This document shows, one piece after another, positions 24,608-32,728 of a DNA stretch of 62,812 nucleotides. Position 1 is the stretch's first letter, and each line of letters opens with the position of its first letter. Below the pieces are notes generated by a model. It ran no database searches, had not been told where the DNA came from, and saw only the letters and a list, made by a program, of their open reading frames with translations. The position numbers were made by a program, and so were the translations under genes. The stretch comes from MB1-2 sp046566065 (GTDB lineage: Bacteria; Actinomycetota; CADDZG01; WHSQ01). The stretch is taken from contig JBKHXK010000014.1 in assembly GCA_046566065.1 (NCBI GenBank), forward strand, positions 1 through 62,812, read 5' to 3'.

Positions 24608-26137
24608 ATGGCACTGGCTACGACGTATTCGGTCGCTCTCGTGGGGGCCGATGCTCACCTCGTGCACGTCGAACTGGATATCGGTCAGGGCGTGCCCGGC
24701 TTCAGGATCGTGGGCTTGCCCAACGCTTCGGTACGCGAGGCAGAGCAGCGCATCCGTTCGGCCCTCGTTCGATCGAAGCTCGAGTGGCCCAATTCGCGCA
24801 AGACTGCCAACCTCGCCCCGGGCGCGTTGCGCAAGGAGGGCACCCATTTCGATCTCGCTCTCGCGATGGCCGTAGCCGCCGCCGACGCCAGGCTGAAGAG
24901 CGAGCCGCTGAAGGAGTGGGTGTTCGTCGGCGAGTTGGCCCTGGATGGCGGCGTTCGCCGGATCCGTGGCGCGCTGCCAGCGGCTCTCGAATGCAAGGCG
25001 GTGGGCAAGCGAGGGATCGTCTGTCCGCTGGAGAACGCGCCCGAGGCCGCTCTGGTCGAAGGGATCGAGGTGGTCGGGGTCGACTCGTTGACGCAGTGCG
25101 TCGCCTTCTTCAGAGGAGACTGGTTGCCGGAGCCGGTTGTCGCCCTTCAGCCCGCAGAGGTTCCGACCCCGCCGGAAATGCGCGGCGTGCGCGGTCATCC
25201 CTTCGCGAAGCGCGCTCTCGAGGTAGCGGCGGCCGGTGCGCACAACCTGCTCATGGTTGGCCCCCCGGGCTCGGGCAAGACGATGCTCGCTCAGCGGATG
25301 CCGGGGCTTCTGCCGCCGATGTCCTTCGAGGAGTCCCTCGACGTCACGCGGATCCACTCCGTGGCCGGCTTGCTGCCACCGCGCTCGGCCCTGGTCGAGC
25401 AGCGCCCGTTCCGAGCTCCCCACCACCATGTCTCCCTCGCCGGTCTGATCGGAGGTGGCTCCGGACTGATCCGTCCGGGCGAGCTTTCGCTCGCACATCA
25501 CGGGACCCTGTTCATGGACGAGCTCGCCCTCTTCCGGCGCGACGTCCTCGACAGTCTGCGCGGCCCCCTCGAGGACAACATGGTGCGCATCGCGCGCAGC
25601 AGCTCGGTGATCACGTTCCCGTGCAGGGTCTCGCTGATAGCCGCCATGAACCCATGCCCGTGCGGCTATCTCGGGGACGCGAAGAAAGAGTGTCGCTGCA
25701 ACGAGTATCAGATCGACCTATACAGCTCGAAGGTCTCGGGTCCCTTGCTCGATCGGATCGATCTTCAAGCCACGATGTCGCGGCTATCGAGTAAGGAGCT
25801 GTTGGGAGCTTCGGAGGGTGAGAGCACGGCGACCATCAGGGAGAGGGTGGTCGCGGCGCGTCAACGACAGACCAAGCGCTACGGCGATCCGACGGTCACG
25901 AATGCATCGGTGGCCCGCTCTCGGCTCGATCCCCACGTCGAGATCTCCTCGTCGGCGCGCTCGCTGCTCAGCGGGGCGATCGAGGATCGCTCGCTCACGG
26001 GGCGTGGTCTCGATCGGGTCCTGCGCGTCGCGCGGACCGTGGCCGACCTCGAGGGCGAAGAGAAGCTGGCGGACACGCACGTGACCGAGGCACTTCACCT
26101 CAGGTTGCAGCGTCCCGCGTTGAAGGCGGTCTCATGA
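24608..26137 (+). CDS. YifB/ComM-like Mg-chelatase family AAA+ ATPase
   Basis: 509 aa. N-terminal LonB-like domain (VHVELDIGQGVPGFRIVGLPNASVREAEQRIRSAL), Walker A GPPGSGKTMLAQRMPGLLP near 218, Walker B LFMDELALFRRDVLDSLRGPLED near 300, and a Cys cluster CPCGYLGDAKKECRC. ComM, the Haemophilus/Vibrio homologue, is a hexameric helicase that helps branch migration in transformation. Its last four bases overlap the start of dprA, so the pair is coupled. Confidence 0.92.
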   Translation: MALATTYSVALVGADAHLVHVELDIGQGVPGFRIVGLPNASVREAEQRIRSALVRSKLEWPNSRKTANLAPGALRKEGTHFDLALAMAVAAADARLKSEPLKEWVFVGELALDGGVRRIRGALPAALECKAVGKRGIVCPLENAPEAALVEGIEVVGVDSLTQCVAFFRGDWLPEPVVALQPAEVPTPPEMRGVRGHPFAKRALEVAAAGAHNLLMVGPPGSGKTMLAQRMPGLLPPMSFEESLDVTRIHSVAGLLPPRSALVEQRPFRAPHHHVSLAGLIGGGSGLIRPGELSLAHHGTLFMDELALFRRDVLDSLRGPLEDNMVRIARSSSVITFPCRVSLIAAMNPCPCGYLGDAKKECRCNEYQIDLYSSKVSGPLLDRIDLQATMSRLSSKELLGASEGESTATIRERVVAARQRQTKRYGDPTVTNASVARSRLDPHVEISSSARSLLSGAIEDRSLTGRGLDRVLRVARTVADLEGEEKLADTHVTEALHLRLQRPALKAVS

Positions 26138-27054
26138 GCCGCAGGACGATCAGGCCGCACGACGATGCATGGCCCACCCTTTTGAGCGAGATGGTCCCGA
26201 TCGAGAGCCCTGCCGTTCTGCACCTCGTGGGACGCGAGTTCCCGGCTCGGCCCCTGATCGCGGTCGTCGGCTCTCGCCGACCTACGGCGGCGGGACTGGA
26301 CGCGGCCCGCATCTTGACCAAAGGCCTGGTCGAGGCCGGGTTCGGGATCGTCTCGGGCCTGGCCTCGGGGATCGACGCGGCCGCTCACGAGGCCGCGCTC
26401 GACGCCGGCGGCTACACGGCGGCGGTCCTCGGGTTCGGTCTCGACGTCACCTACCCCCGCCGCAACCGGAAGCTCAAGGAACGGATCGCACAAGAGGGGA
26501 CCTTGATCACCGAATACGAGGACGGAACGCCGCCGCTGGCCTTCCATTTCCCTCAACGCAACCGGATCATCGCCGGGCTCTCTCGAGGGACCCTAGTGAT
26601 CGAGGGGGCGGCACGGAGCGGGGCGCTGATCACCGCTCGCTTCGCGCTCGACGCGAATCGACATGTGTTCGCCGTGCCCGGCAGTTTCCGCAACGTGATG
26701 TCGGCAGGGTCGAACGAGTTGATCCGCCGATGTGAAGCCGTGCTCGTGACCGAGATCTCACACATCTTCGACGAGCTGGCGGGGGAGGGGGCTTGGGATG
26801 GCCCGCCGCGGCCCTCGCTCGAACCCGCTCCGATCGACCTGTCAGAGGACGAGGGCCGGATCCTGACGCTCCTCGACGATGCGCCGGTTAGTCCCGATCG
26901 GTTGTGTGAGGAGCTGGGCCTGAACGTCGGCGCGGTCTCTCTCGCTCTGGCGCGCCTCGAGGTGCGCGGTCTGGCCGTCAGGCGCGGCGCGGGGATCGAG
27001 ATCTCGACCGCCGGTGCGAGGGCGCGGGCCGCGATGGCGATCCCGGCTCGCTAA
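26134..27054 (+). CDS. dprA: DNA-processing protein A
   Basis: 306 aa. Loads RecA on incoming single-stranded DNA in transformation; the role in non-competent actinobacteria is less clear. Rossmann-like core with GSRRPTAAGLDAARILTKGLVEAGFGIVSGLASGIDAAAHEAAL, TEYEDGTPPLAFHFPQRNRIIAGLSRGTLVIEGAARSGALITA and FAVPGSFRNVMSAGSNELIR, followed by a C-terminal winged-helix domain (~240-300). Overlaps yifB by four bases and is followed by a strong terminator. Confidence 0.95.
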   Translation: MSRRTIRPHDDAWPTLLSEMVPIESPAVLHLVGREFPARPLIAVVGSRRPTAAGLDAARILTKGLVEAGFGIVSGLASGIDAAAHEAALDAGGYTAAVLGFGLDVTYPRRNRKLKERIAQEGTLITEYEDGTPPLAFHFPQRNRIIAGLSRGTLVIEGAARSGALITARFALDANRHVFAVPGSFRNVMSAGSNELIRRCEAVLVTEISHIFDELAGEGAWDGPPRPSLEPAPIDLSEDEGRILTLLDDAPVSPDRLCEELGLNVGAVSLALARLEVRGLAVRRGAGIEISTAGARARAAMAIPAR

Positions 27055-27066
27055 CCAACCAGAAAG

Positions 27067-27098
27067 AAAGGCCCCGCCCCACGTGGGGCGGGGCCTTT
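27067..27098 (+). terminator. perfect 32-bp palindrome, bidirectional terminator
   Basis: Every base pairs with its partner around ACGT; arms read AAAGGCCCCGCCCCAC, giving an A-tract before and T-tract after a GC-rich stem on both strands. It stands between the convergent dprA and the CADD-like gene. Confidence 0.9.
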
Positions 27099-27114
27099 GT
27101 CGTGCTATCCGGAG

Positions 27115-27792
27115 TTAGTTGAGGCAGTCGATCCCACGCGCTTCGGCGATACCGGTGAGCAGACCCCACACGGCCTCGGCCCCCGCCCTGGCGCCCGCTT
27201 CGGCTTCCTCCACCGATGCTTCGTCCGTCAGGACAGTTTCCAGCGCGCGCGCCAGGTCGTCGGAGTGCTCGACGTCGAGTTCACCGTGGAGCTCGAAGTA
27301 CTCGAGCGGCTTCCCGTCGACGCCGTAGTGCTCGCGCAGCCCGCTGATCTTCGTCTGTGCCACGCCGGGCGTCTGCGACTCGTACGCGTAGAGCATCCCG
27401 AGTGCGAACGGCAGCGATGCCGTCTTCATGCCGTTCGAGAAGGTCTCGACGCACTCGACGGTGTGCGCGGCCCCCGGGGTGGCACGTACCTGCTCCGTGC
27501 TGGCTCCCACGCCGTTAGCGAAGTCGAGCCACAGTCCGAGGTGGTCACCCTCGACCTCGTCGCGGAGGTTCTCGGCGACGATCTCCTTGGCGGATCCCTC
27601 GGGAAGACGCGCGCCCAGGCTTTCGAGGTAGCCGGGGAACGCCTCGACCTGACGCCAGTACTGCGCGGAGTAGTGGCTGAGATCCTCGAGCGTGAGGGTC
27701 CCGGCGGCCCATGCCTTGTAGAAGGGGTGCTCCAAGATCCGGTGATCCTTCGTAGCTTCGTCCAACTTCCGCTTCAGCTCGGCTGCAGGCAT
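27115..27792 (-). CDS. CADD-like / TenA-PqqC-fold diiron protein, candidate pABA synthase
   Basis: 225 aa all-helical protein of the haem-oxygenase-like fold. Likely metal ligands are the acidic/His cluster DEVEGDH (78-84), Glu138 in AYESQ and His169-x3-Asp173-x2-His176. Tyr25 and Lys148 align by spacing with the Tyr and Lys that chlamydial CADD is reported to consume when making p-aminobenzoate. The start at 27792 has AAAGGAACGAG upstream; the longer frame to 27942 lacks support. Folate-related function is inference from the family. Confidence 0.8.
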   Translation of the reverse strand: MPAAELKRKLDEATKDHRILEHPFYKAWAAGTLTLEDLSHYSAQYWRQVEAFPGYLESLGARLPEGSAKEIVAENLRDEVEGDHLGLWLDFANGVGASTEQVRATPGAAHTVECVETFSNGMKTASLPFALGMLYAYESQTPGVAQTKISGLREHYGVDGKPLEYFELHGELDVEHSDDLARALETVLTDEASVEEAEAGARAGAEAVWGLLTGIAEARGIDCLN

Positions 27793-27847
27793 CTCGTTCC
27801 TTTCTCTGATGACGTGCGCAGGAGGATATGACCCCGGGGTCCGCCTT

Positions 27848-27884
27848 GCTGGGAGCCCGTAGCCACGGAGCCGCTGGGAGCCCG
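27848..27884 (+). repeat. pair of 12-bp direct repeats
   Basis: GCTGGGAGCCCG occurs at 27848-27859 and 27873-27884, 25 bases apart, in the 170-bp gap between the divergent CADD-like and xerC genes. Possible regulator-binding sites. Confidence 0.4.
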
Positions 27885-27962
27885 CGTAGATACCAGTAGT
27901 TGACAACAACAACACGACAAGCCCATCCTGGGGAGCGGGCATCGGCTGAGGGGCTGTGAGGG

Positions 27963-28877
27963 ATGGGCGAGACCACCGAGGTCACCGACACGATCGAGCG
28001 CTATCTGCACGCGCTCTCGGCCGAACGCGACGTATCGCCGGCGACGATCGCCGCTTACCGGGCCGATCTGTTCCAGTTCGGGGGGTGGTTAGACCGCGGC
28101 GCTATCCGCGAGCTTGCGGGCATCGATCGCACGCTCCTTCGTCGTTACGTGGCGTTCCTCGCTCAGAGGAGGTACGCGCGCCGATCGATAGCTCGCAAGG
28201 CGAGCGCGCTGCGGGCGCTCTTCCGGTGGGCCGTCGTCCACGACCTTCTGGCGAGCGATCCATCCGAGGACCTCTCTATCCCGAAGCTCGATCGCCCCCT
28301 GCCGAAGGTCTTGAAGCTGGACCACGTGGCCTCTCTCTGCGAGGCCCCCCCGGCGGACACCCCGGACGGGCTTCGGGATCGGGCGATCCTGGAGCTCCTC
28401 TACGGATCCGGCCTCCGCGTCGCGGAGCTGTGCGCTCTCGACCTCGAAGACCTCGATCTGCGCGGGGGCCGGGTTCGGGTGACGGGGAAGGGGAGGAAGC
28501 AGCGTCAGGTCCCCATCGGCGACAGGTCGGCTGCAGCGCTGCGCGCCTACATAGGCCACGGTCGTCCGGCCCTGATGGAGAGAAGGCCCGATGGTCCTGA
28601 CCGTTTTGCCCTGTTTCTCAACTCGCGCGGGAACAGGTTCGGCGCGCGGGGTGTTCGCGAGCGCATGAAGCGCTATGCGATCGAGGGCGAGTTGCCCCCG
28701 GTTTCCCCACATGGGTTGCGCCATTCGTTCGCGACGCATCTACTGGACGGCGGCGCGGACCTACGTACGGTGCAGGAGCTGCTCGGCCATGAGAACCTTG
28801 CCACCACACAGATCTACACGCACGTCTCGACCGAACGCGCTAGGGCGGTATATGAGCAAAGCCATCCCAGAGCCTGA
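27963..28877 (+). CDS. xerC: XerC-like tyrosine recombinase
   Basis: 304 aa. Resolves chromosome dimers at dif together with XerD. N-terminal SAM-like domain (IERYLHALSAERDVSPATIAAYRADLFQF), then the catalytic domain with Arg in SGLRVAELCALD, Lys in TGKGRKQRQVPI, HGLRHSFATHLLDGGADL, His in LLGHENL and nucleophile Tyr in TTQIYTHVS. Its last 26 bases overlap the sigma-factor gene. Chromosomal position and length argue for a housekeeping Xer, not a phage integrase. Confidence 0.9.
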   Translation: MGETTEVTDTIERYLHALSAERDVSPATIAAYRADLFQFGGWLDRGAIRELAGIDRTLLRRYVAFLAQRRYARRSIARKASALRALFRWAVVHDLLASDPSEDLSIPKLDRPLPKVLKLDHVASLCEAPPADTPDGLRDRAILELLYGSGLRVAELCALDLEDLDLRGGRVRVTGKGRKQRQVPIGDRSAAALRAYIGHGRPALMERRPDGPDRFALFLNSRGNRFGARGVRERMKRYAIEGELPPVSPHGLRHSFATHLLDGGADLRTVQELLGHENLATTQIYTHVSTERARAVYEQSHPRA

Positions 28878-29676
28878 ACCCGAGGGTCTCGAAGAGATCC
28901 AGGAGAAGGCCGACAGCGTTACCCAGGCCTGGGACGAGTACAAGGCCACGGGTGACTCGCGCGCTCGCGACGCCCTGATCCTCCATTACTCGCCTCTGGT
29001 GAAATACGTGGCGGGTCGTGTGGCGGTGGGGCTCCCCGCCAATATCGAGCAGGCGGACCTCATCTCCTACGGGATCTTCGGGCTGATCGACGCCATCGAC
29101 AAGTACGACCGGGGCCGCAACATCAAGTTCGAGACCTATGCGATCAGCCGCATCCGGGGGGCGATCATCGACGAGCTTCGAGCGATCGACTGGGTGCCCC
29201 GGTCCGTCCGCTTCAAGGCCCGCGAGGTGGAGAAGGCCTATGCGGCCCTGGAGAACAAGCTGAAGAGGCCGCCGTCGGACCAGGAGATCGCAGACGAGAT
29301 GGGCGTCTCGATCGACGAGCTGAACCACATCTACACGCAGCTCTCCAGCGTCTCTTTGATCGCTCTCGACGAGCTGATGTCGGTGGAGGGCGAGAAGGGC
29401 GACAAGCTCTCTCTCCTCGAGACCCTGGAGGACACGAAGACCGCCGGGCCCATGGAGGCCTTCGAGTCGGAGGAGATGAAGGAGATCCTGACGGCGGCGA
29501 TCAACCGGTTGCCCGAGCGTGAGAAGAAGGTCATCACTTTCTATTACTTCGTCGGGCTCACACTCGCGCAGATCGGGCAGGTCCTGGGCGTCACCGAGTC
29601 GAGGGTGTGCCAGATCCACACCAAGGCCGTACTCGGCCTGAAGAGCAAGATCGCCGAGGTCACCACCTCCGACTAG
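28852..29676 (+). CDS. FliA/WhiG-family RNA polymerase sigma factor
   Basis: 274 aa. Region 2: LVKYVAGRVAVGLPANIEQADLISYGIFGLIDAIDKYDRGRNIKFETYAISRIRGAIIDELR; region 3 from VPRSVRFKAREVEKAYAAL; region 4 AAINRLPEREKKVITFYYFVGLTLAQIGQVLGVTESRVCQIHTKA. In Streptomyces the orthologue WhiG starts spore formation, and it likewise sits upstream of rpsB; in motile actinobacteria the family drives flagellar genes. Which applies cannot be told here. The ATG overlaps the end of xerC. Confidence 0.92.
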   Translation: MSKAIPEPEPEGLEEIQEKADSVTQAWDEYKATGDSRARDALILHYSPLVKYVAGRVAVGLPANIEQADLISYGIFGLIDAIDKYDRGRNIKFETYAISRIRGAIIDELRAIDWVPRSVRFKAREVEKAYAALENKLKRPPSDQEIADEMGVSIDELNHIYTQLSSVSLIALDELMSVEGEKGDKLSLLETLEDTKTAGPMEAFESEEMKEILTAAINRLPEREKKVITFYYFVGLTLAQIGQVLGVTESRVCQIHTKAVLGLKSKIAEVTTSD

Positions 29677-29735
29677 CCCCGCCTACCCGGGTGTTAGCCT
29701 TGCCCCGCAACACAAATTCACACGCTCATCATCTT

Positions 29736-29781
29736 TTCGGTCCTCGCGCGAGCGAGGCGGATGGGCGGAGGACCAACCGAA
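29736..29781 (+). promoter_or_regulatory. hairpin in the rpsB leader ending at the ribosome-binding site
   Basis: TTCGGTCCTC (29736-29745) pairs with GAGGA (29768-29772) and CCGAA (29777-29781), leaving a CCAA bulge. The last paired bases touch the AAGGAGG at 29780. A TAGCCT box at 29695 could be the promoter, giving a ~90-nt leader. Possible S2 autoregulation is inference. Confidence 0.5.
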
Positions 29782-29793
29782 GGAGGCTTGACT

Positions 29794-30750
29794 ATGCCTG
29801 TCGTAACTATGCGACAGCTCCTGGAGGCCGGCGTGCATTTCGGCCATCAGACCCGCCGTTGGAACCCGAAGATGAAGCGATTCATCTTCACCGAGCGCAA
29901 CGGCATCTACATCCTCGATCTCCAGCAGACGATGACCGGGATCGAGCGCGCCTACACCTTCGTGCGGGACACGGTCGCCGGAGGCGGCACGATCCTGTTC
30001 GTAGCCACGAAGAAACAGGTGCAGGACGCCGTCGAAGAGCAGGCCATCCGCTGCGGTATGCCGTATGTCAACTTCCGTTGGCTGGGCGGGATGCTGACCA
30101 ACTTCCGCACGATCCACGAGCGGATCAAGCGGATGCGCGAGCTCGAGGAGATGGAGGAGTCGGGCGCCCTCGATTCGCTCTCGAAGAAGGAGGCTCTCCG
30201 CCTTCGCCGTGAGTACGACAAGCTGGCCCGCAACCTGAGCGGCATGAAGGGGATGGACAAGGCGCCGGACGCGGTCTACATCCTCGATACCAAGAAGGAA
30301 GAGATCGCTGTGCGCGAGGCCAAGAAGCTTGGCATCCCGATCGTGGCCGTGCTGGACACCAACTGCGACCCGGACGACGTCGACTATGCGATCCCCGGCA
30401 ACGACGACGCGATCCGCTCCGGACAGCTCCTGACCAGAGTGATCGCCGACGCCGTCATCGAAGGCAAGTCGATGCGTCCAGAGGGTGCCGATAACGGATC
30501 CGCTCCCGCTCCGACCCCGGCCAAGAGCGACGACGTCCTTCCGGGGGCCGCGGCGGAGCCGAAGGCCGAATGGGAGTTGCAGCTGGAAGCCGAAGAGGCA
30601 GCCGAGGCCGCGCAACGGGTGAGCGCCGAATCCCAGGCCGAGCAGAACGCACCGGCGAAGCCGATCACCGCCGAGGATGACGGCAAGGCCGACGCCAAGG
30701 GCGACGAGCCCGGCGACCTGTCGCACCCCCGCCCCCAGACCACGAGCTAG
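29794..30750 (+). CDS. rpsB: 30S ribosomal protein S2
   Basis: 318 aa. The core (1-230) has MRQLLEAGVHFGHQTRRWNPKMKRFIFTERNGIYILDLQQT and VLDTNCDPDDVDYAIPGNDDA, typical of uS2. It carries a long C-terminal tail (~85 residues) rich in Ala, Glu and Pro, an extension frequently seen in actinobacteria. AAGGAGG precedes the ATG. First gene of rpsB-tsf-pyrH-frr. Confidence 0.97.
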   Translation: MPVVTMRQLLEAGVHFGHQTRRWNPKMKRFIFTERNGIYILDLQQTMTGIERAYTFVRDTVAGGGTILFVATKKQVQDAVEEQAIRCGMPYVNFRWLGGMLTNFRTIHERIKRMRELEEMEESGALDSLSKKEALRLRREYDKLARNLSGMKGMDKAPDAVYILDTKKEEIAVREAKKLGIPIVAVLDTNCDPDDVDYAIPGNDDAIRSGQLLTRVIADAVIEGKSMRPEGADNGSAPAPTPAKSDDVLPGAAAEPKAEWELQLEAEEAAEAAQRVSAESQAEQNAPAKPITAEDDGKADAKGDEPGDLSHPRPQTTS

Positions 30751-30780
30751 GAATCTAGGTAGAGCAAGGAAGGTATGAGC

Positions 30781-31404
30781 ATGGCTGAGATCAACGCGAA
30801 AGATGTGAAGGCGCTACGAGACGCTACCGGCGCCGGGATGATGGACTGCAAGAAGGCTCTCGCCGAGGCGGGAGGCGACCTCGAGGCCGCCAAGCGCCTG
30901 CTGCGTGAGAAGGGGCTTGCCGACGCCGCGAAGCGCAGCGGTCGCTCCGCCAGCGAGGGGATCGTCTACGCCTATATGCACCAGCCGACCCCCGGTTACC
31001 CGCCCAAGCTCGGCGTGCTGCTGGAGCTGAACTGTGAGACCGACTTCGTCGCCAAAACCGAGCAGTTCGAGAGGCTGGCTAAGGACGTGGCGATGCACAT
31101 CTCCTTCGCCGACCCTTCCTGGAGCACCCGCGACGAGGTTCCCCAGAACGTGCTCGACGAGGAGTCATCGATCTACGCCAAGCAGGCGAAGGACTCCGGC
31201 AAGCCCGAGCAGGTGATCGAGAAGATCGTCGCCGGCAAGCTCGAGGCGTTCTACAAAGAGAACGTACTGATGGACCAGGAGTGGATCCAGGACAAGTCCA
31301 AGACGATCTCTCAACTGATCGACGAGGCGAAGTCATCGATGGGCGAGAACGTTTCGATCGGCCGCTTCCTGCGCATCCGCGTGGGAGAGGGCAAAGAGGC
31401 GTAG
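30781..31404 (+). CDS. tsf: elongation factor Ts
   Basis: 207 aa, nucleotide-exchange factor for EF-Tu. UBA-like N-terminus INAKDVKALRDATGAGMMDCKKALAEAGGDLEAAKRLLREKGLA, the NCETDFVAKTEQF contact and the C-terminal GENVSIGRFLRI are intact. It is on the short side for the family, lacking most of the second half of the core repeated in longer forms. An ATG two codons upstream (30775) is also possible with the AAGGAAG box. The stop is followed directly by pyrH. Confidence 0.95.
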   Translation: MAEINAKDVKALRDATGAGMMDCKKALAEAGGDLEAAKRLLREKGLADAAKRSGRSASEGIVYAYMHQPTPGYPPKLGVLLELNCETDFVAKTEQFERLAKDVAMHISFADPSWSTRDEVPQNVLDEESSIYAKQAKDSGKPEQVIEKIVAGKLEAFYKENVLMDQEWIQDKSKTISQLIDEAKSSMGENVSIGRFLRIRVGEGKEA

Positions 31405-32151
31405 ATGTCCAATGGGGATGTGAAGCCGGCGGCGAAGTTCAAGAGGGTGCTTCTCAAGCTCTCGGGAGAGGCTTTCGCGGACCCCGCGCAGGGCTTCGGC
31501 ATCGACCCGCGCATCGTGGCTTCGATCGCTCGGCAGGTGGCGGAGGCGCGCGACTCGGGCACCCAGCTCTCGCTCGTGATCGGTGGCGGGAACATCATCC
31601 GAGGCCTTTCGGCATCGGCCCAGGGGACGGCCCGCACGACCGCCGACTACATGGGGATGCTTTCCACCGTCATCAATGCGCTGGCGATGCAGGACGCCCT
31701 CGAGAAGGAGGGCGTCGACACCCGCGTCCAGAGCGCCATCTGGATGCAGGAGCTGGCCGAGCCGTACATCCGCAGACGGGCGATCCGCCATCTCGAGAAG
31801 GGCCGGGTGGTGATCTTCGCCGGCGGCACCGGGAACCCTTATTTCTCGACGGACACCACCGCCGCCCTGCGGGCGCTGGAGATCGGGGCCGAAGCGATCC
31901 TCAAAGGCACCCGCGTGGACGGCGTCTACGACTCCGACCCCTTGGTCAATCCGGACGCTGAGATGTTCAGGTCCGTGTCCTACATCGAGGTACTGAACCG
32001 CGGTCTGAAGGTCATGGACTCGACGGCCATCTCGCTGTGCATGGACAATCGTTTGCCCATCGTGGTCTTCAACCTCAAGCCGGGCAACGTCGTGAAGGTG
32101 CTCGCAGGCGAAGAGGTCGGCACGCTGGTCCACTCGGACGCGTCGGAATAG
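31405..32151 (+). CDS. pyrH: uridylate kinase
   Basis: 248 aa. Phosphorylates UMP to UDP; homohexamer of the amino-acid-kinase fold. KRVLLKLSGEAFAD, LSLVIGGGNIIRG, the ATP-site GTGNPYFSTDTTAALRALEIGAEAILKGTRVDGVYDSDP and KVMDSTAISLCMDNRLPIVVFNL are diagnostic. The ATG is directly after the tsf stop. An in-frame rise of Asp/Ser at the end (HSDASE) is not unusual. Confidence 0.96.
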   Translation: MSNGDVKPAAKFKRVLLKLSGEAFADPAQGFGIDPRIVASIARQVAEARDSGTQLSLVIGGGNIIRGLSASAQGTARTTADYMGMLSTVINALAMQDALEKEGVDTRVQSAIWMQELAEPYIRRRAIRHLEKGRVVIFAGGTGNPYFSTDTTAALRALEIGAEAILKGTRVDGVYDSDPLVNPDAEMFRSVSYIEVLNRGLKVMDSTAISLCMDNRLPIVVFNLKPGNVVKVLAGEEVGTLVHSDASE

Positions 32152-32159
32152 GAGGAGAA

Positions 32160-32726
32160 GTGGCTGAGACTCGAGATGACGTGATGCGCGAGGCCGAAGA
32201 CAAGATGCGCAAGGCCGTGTCGGTCAACCTCGAAGAGCTCGCCTCTATCCGTTCCGGCCGCGCGACCCCGGCCCTGTTGAACAAGATCACGGTCGACTAC
32301 TACGGGGCTCAGACGCCGTTGAACCAGATCGCCAACATGTCCGTGCCCGAGCCACGACTGCTCGTGATCGCTCCCTACGACAAGAACTCGATCTCGGCGA
32401 TCGAGAAGGCGATCAACGCCTCGGACCTCGGCATCACTCCGAACAACGACGGCAACGTGATCCGGCTGGCCTTCCCTCAACTCACCGAGGACCGCCGCAA
32501 GGAGATGATCAAACTGGCTCACGTGCGCGCGGAAGACGGGCGTGTCGCCATCCGTGGTGTCCGTCGTCACGCGAAGCAAGAGCTCGAGCGGATGAAGAAG
32601 GACGGCACCCTCTCCGAGGACGAAGAGAGAGCGGCCGAGAACCAGCTGCAGAAGCTGACCGACAAGTACGTGCACGAGGTAGACCAGAATCTGGAGCGCA
32701 AGGAAGCAGAGCTCTCCGAGGTCTAG
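32160..32726 (+). CDS. frr: ribosome recycling factor
   Basis: 188 aa, standard length. Splits post-termination ribosomes with EF-G. Three-helix-bundle sequence with LEELASIRSGRATPALLNKITVDYYGAQTPLNQIANMSVPEPRLLVIAPYD and GITPNNDGNVIRLAFPQLTEDRRKEM. GTG at 32160 has AGGAGGAG immediately upstream, giving MAETRDDVMREAEDK; an ATG at 32184 is less likely because it would lose part of helix 1. Confidence 0.95.
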   Translation: MAETRDDVMREAEDKMRKAVSVNLEELASIRSGRATPALLNKITVDYYGAQTPLNQIANMSVPEPRLLVIAPYDKNSISAIEKAINASDLGITPNNDGNVIRLAFPQLTEDRRKEMIKLAHVRAEDGRVAIRGVRRHAKQELERMKKDGTLSEDEERAAENQLQKLTDKYVHEVDQNLERKEAELSEV

Positions 32727-32728
32727 TC

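Noticed and set aside
27793..27942. Longer N-terminus of the CADD-like protein
   Set aside because: The extra 50 residues are not family-like, and a good ribosome-binding site precedes 27792.
27963..28877. Phage or integron integrase
   Set aside because: Length, motifs and location upstream of the sigma-rpsB cluster fit a housekeeping Xer recombinase; no attachment repeats or phage genes nearby.
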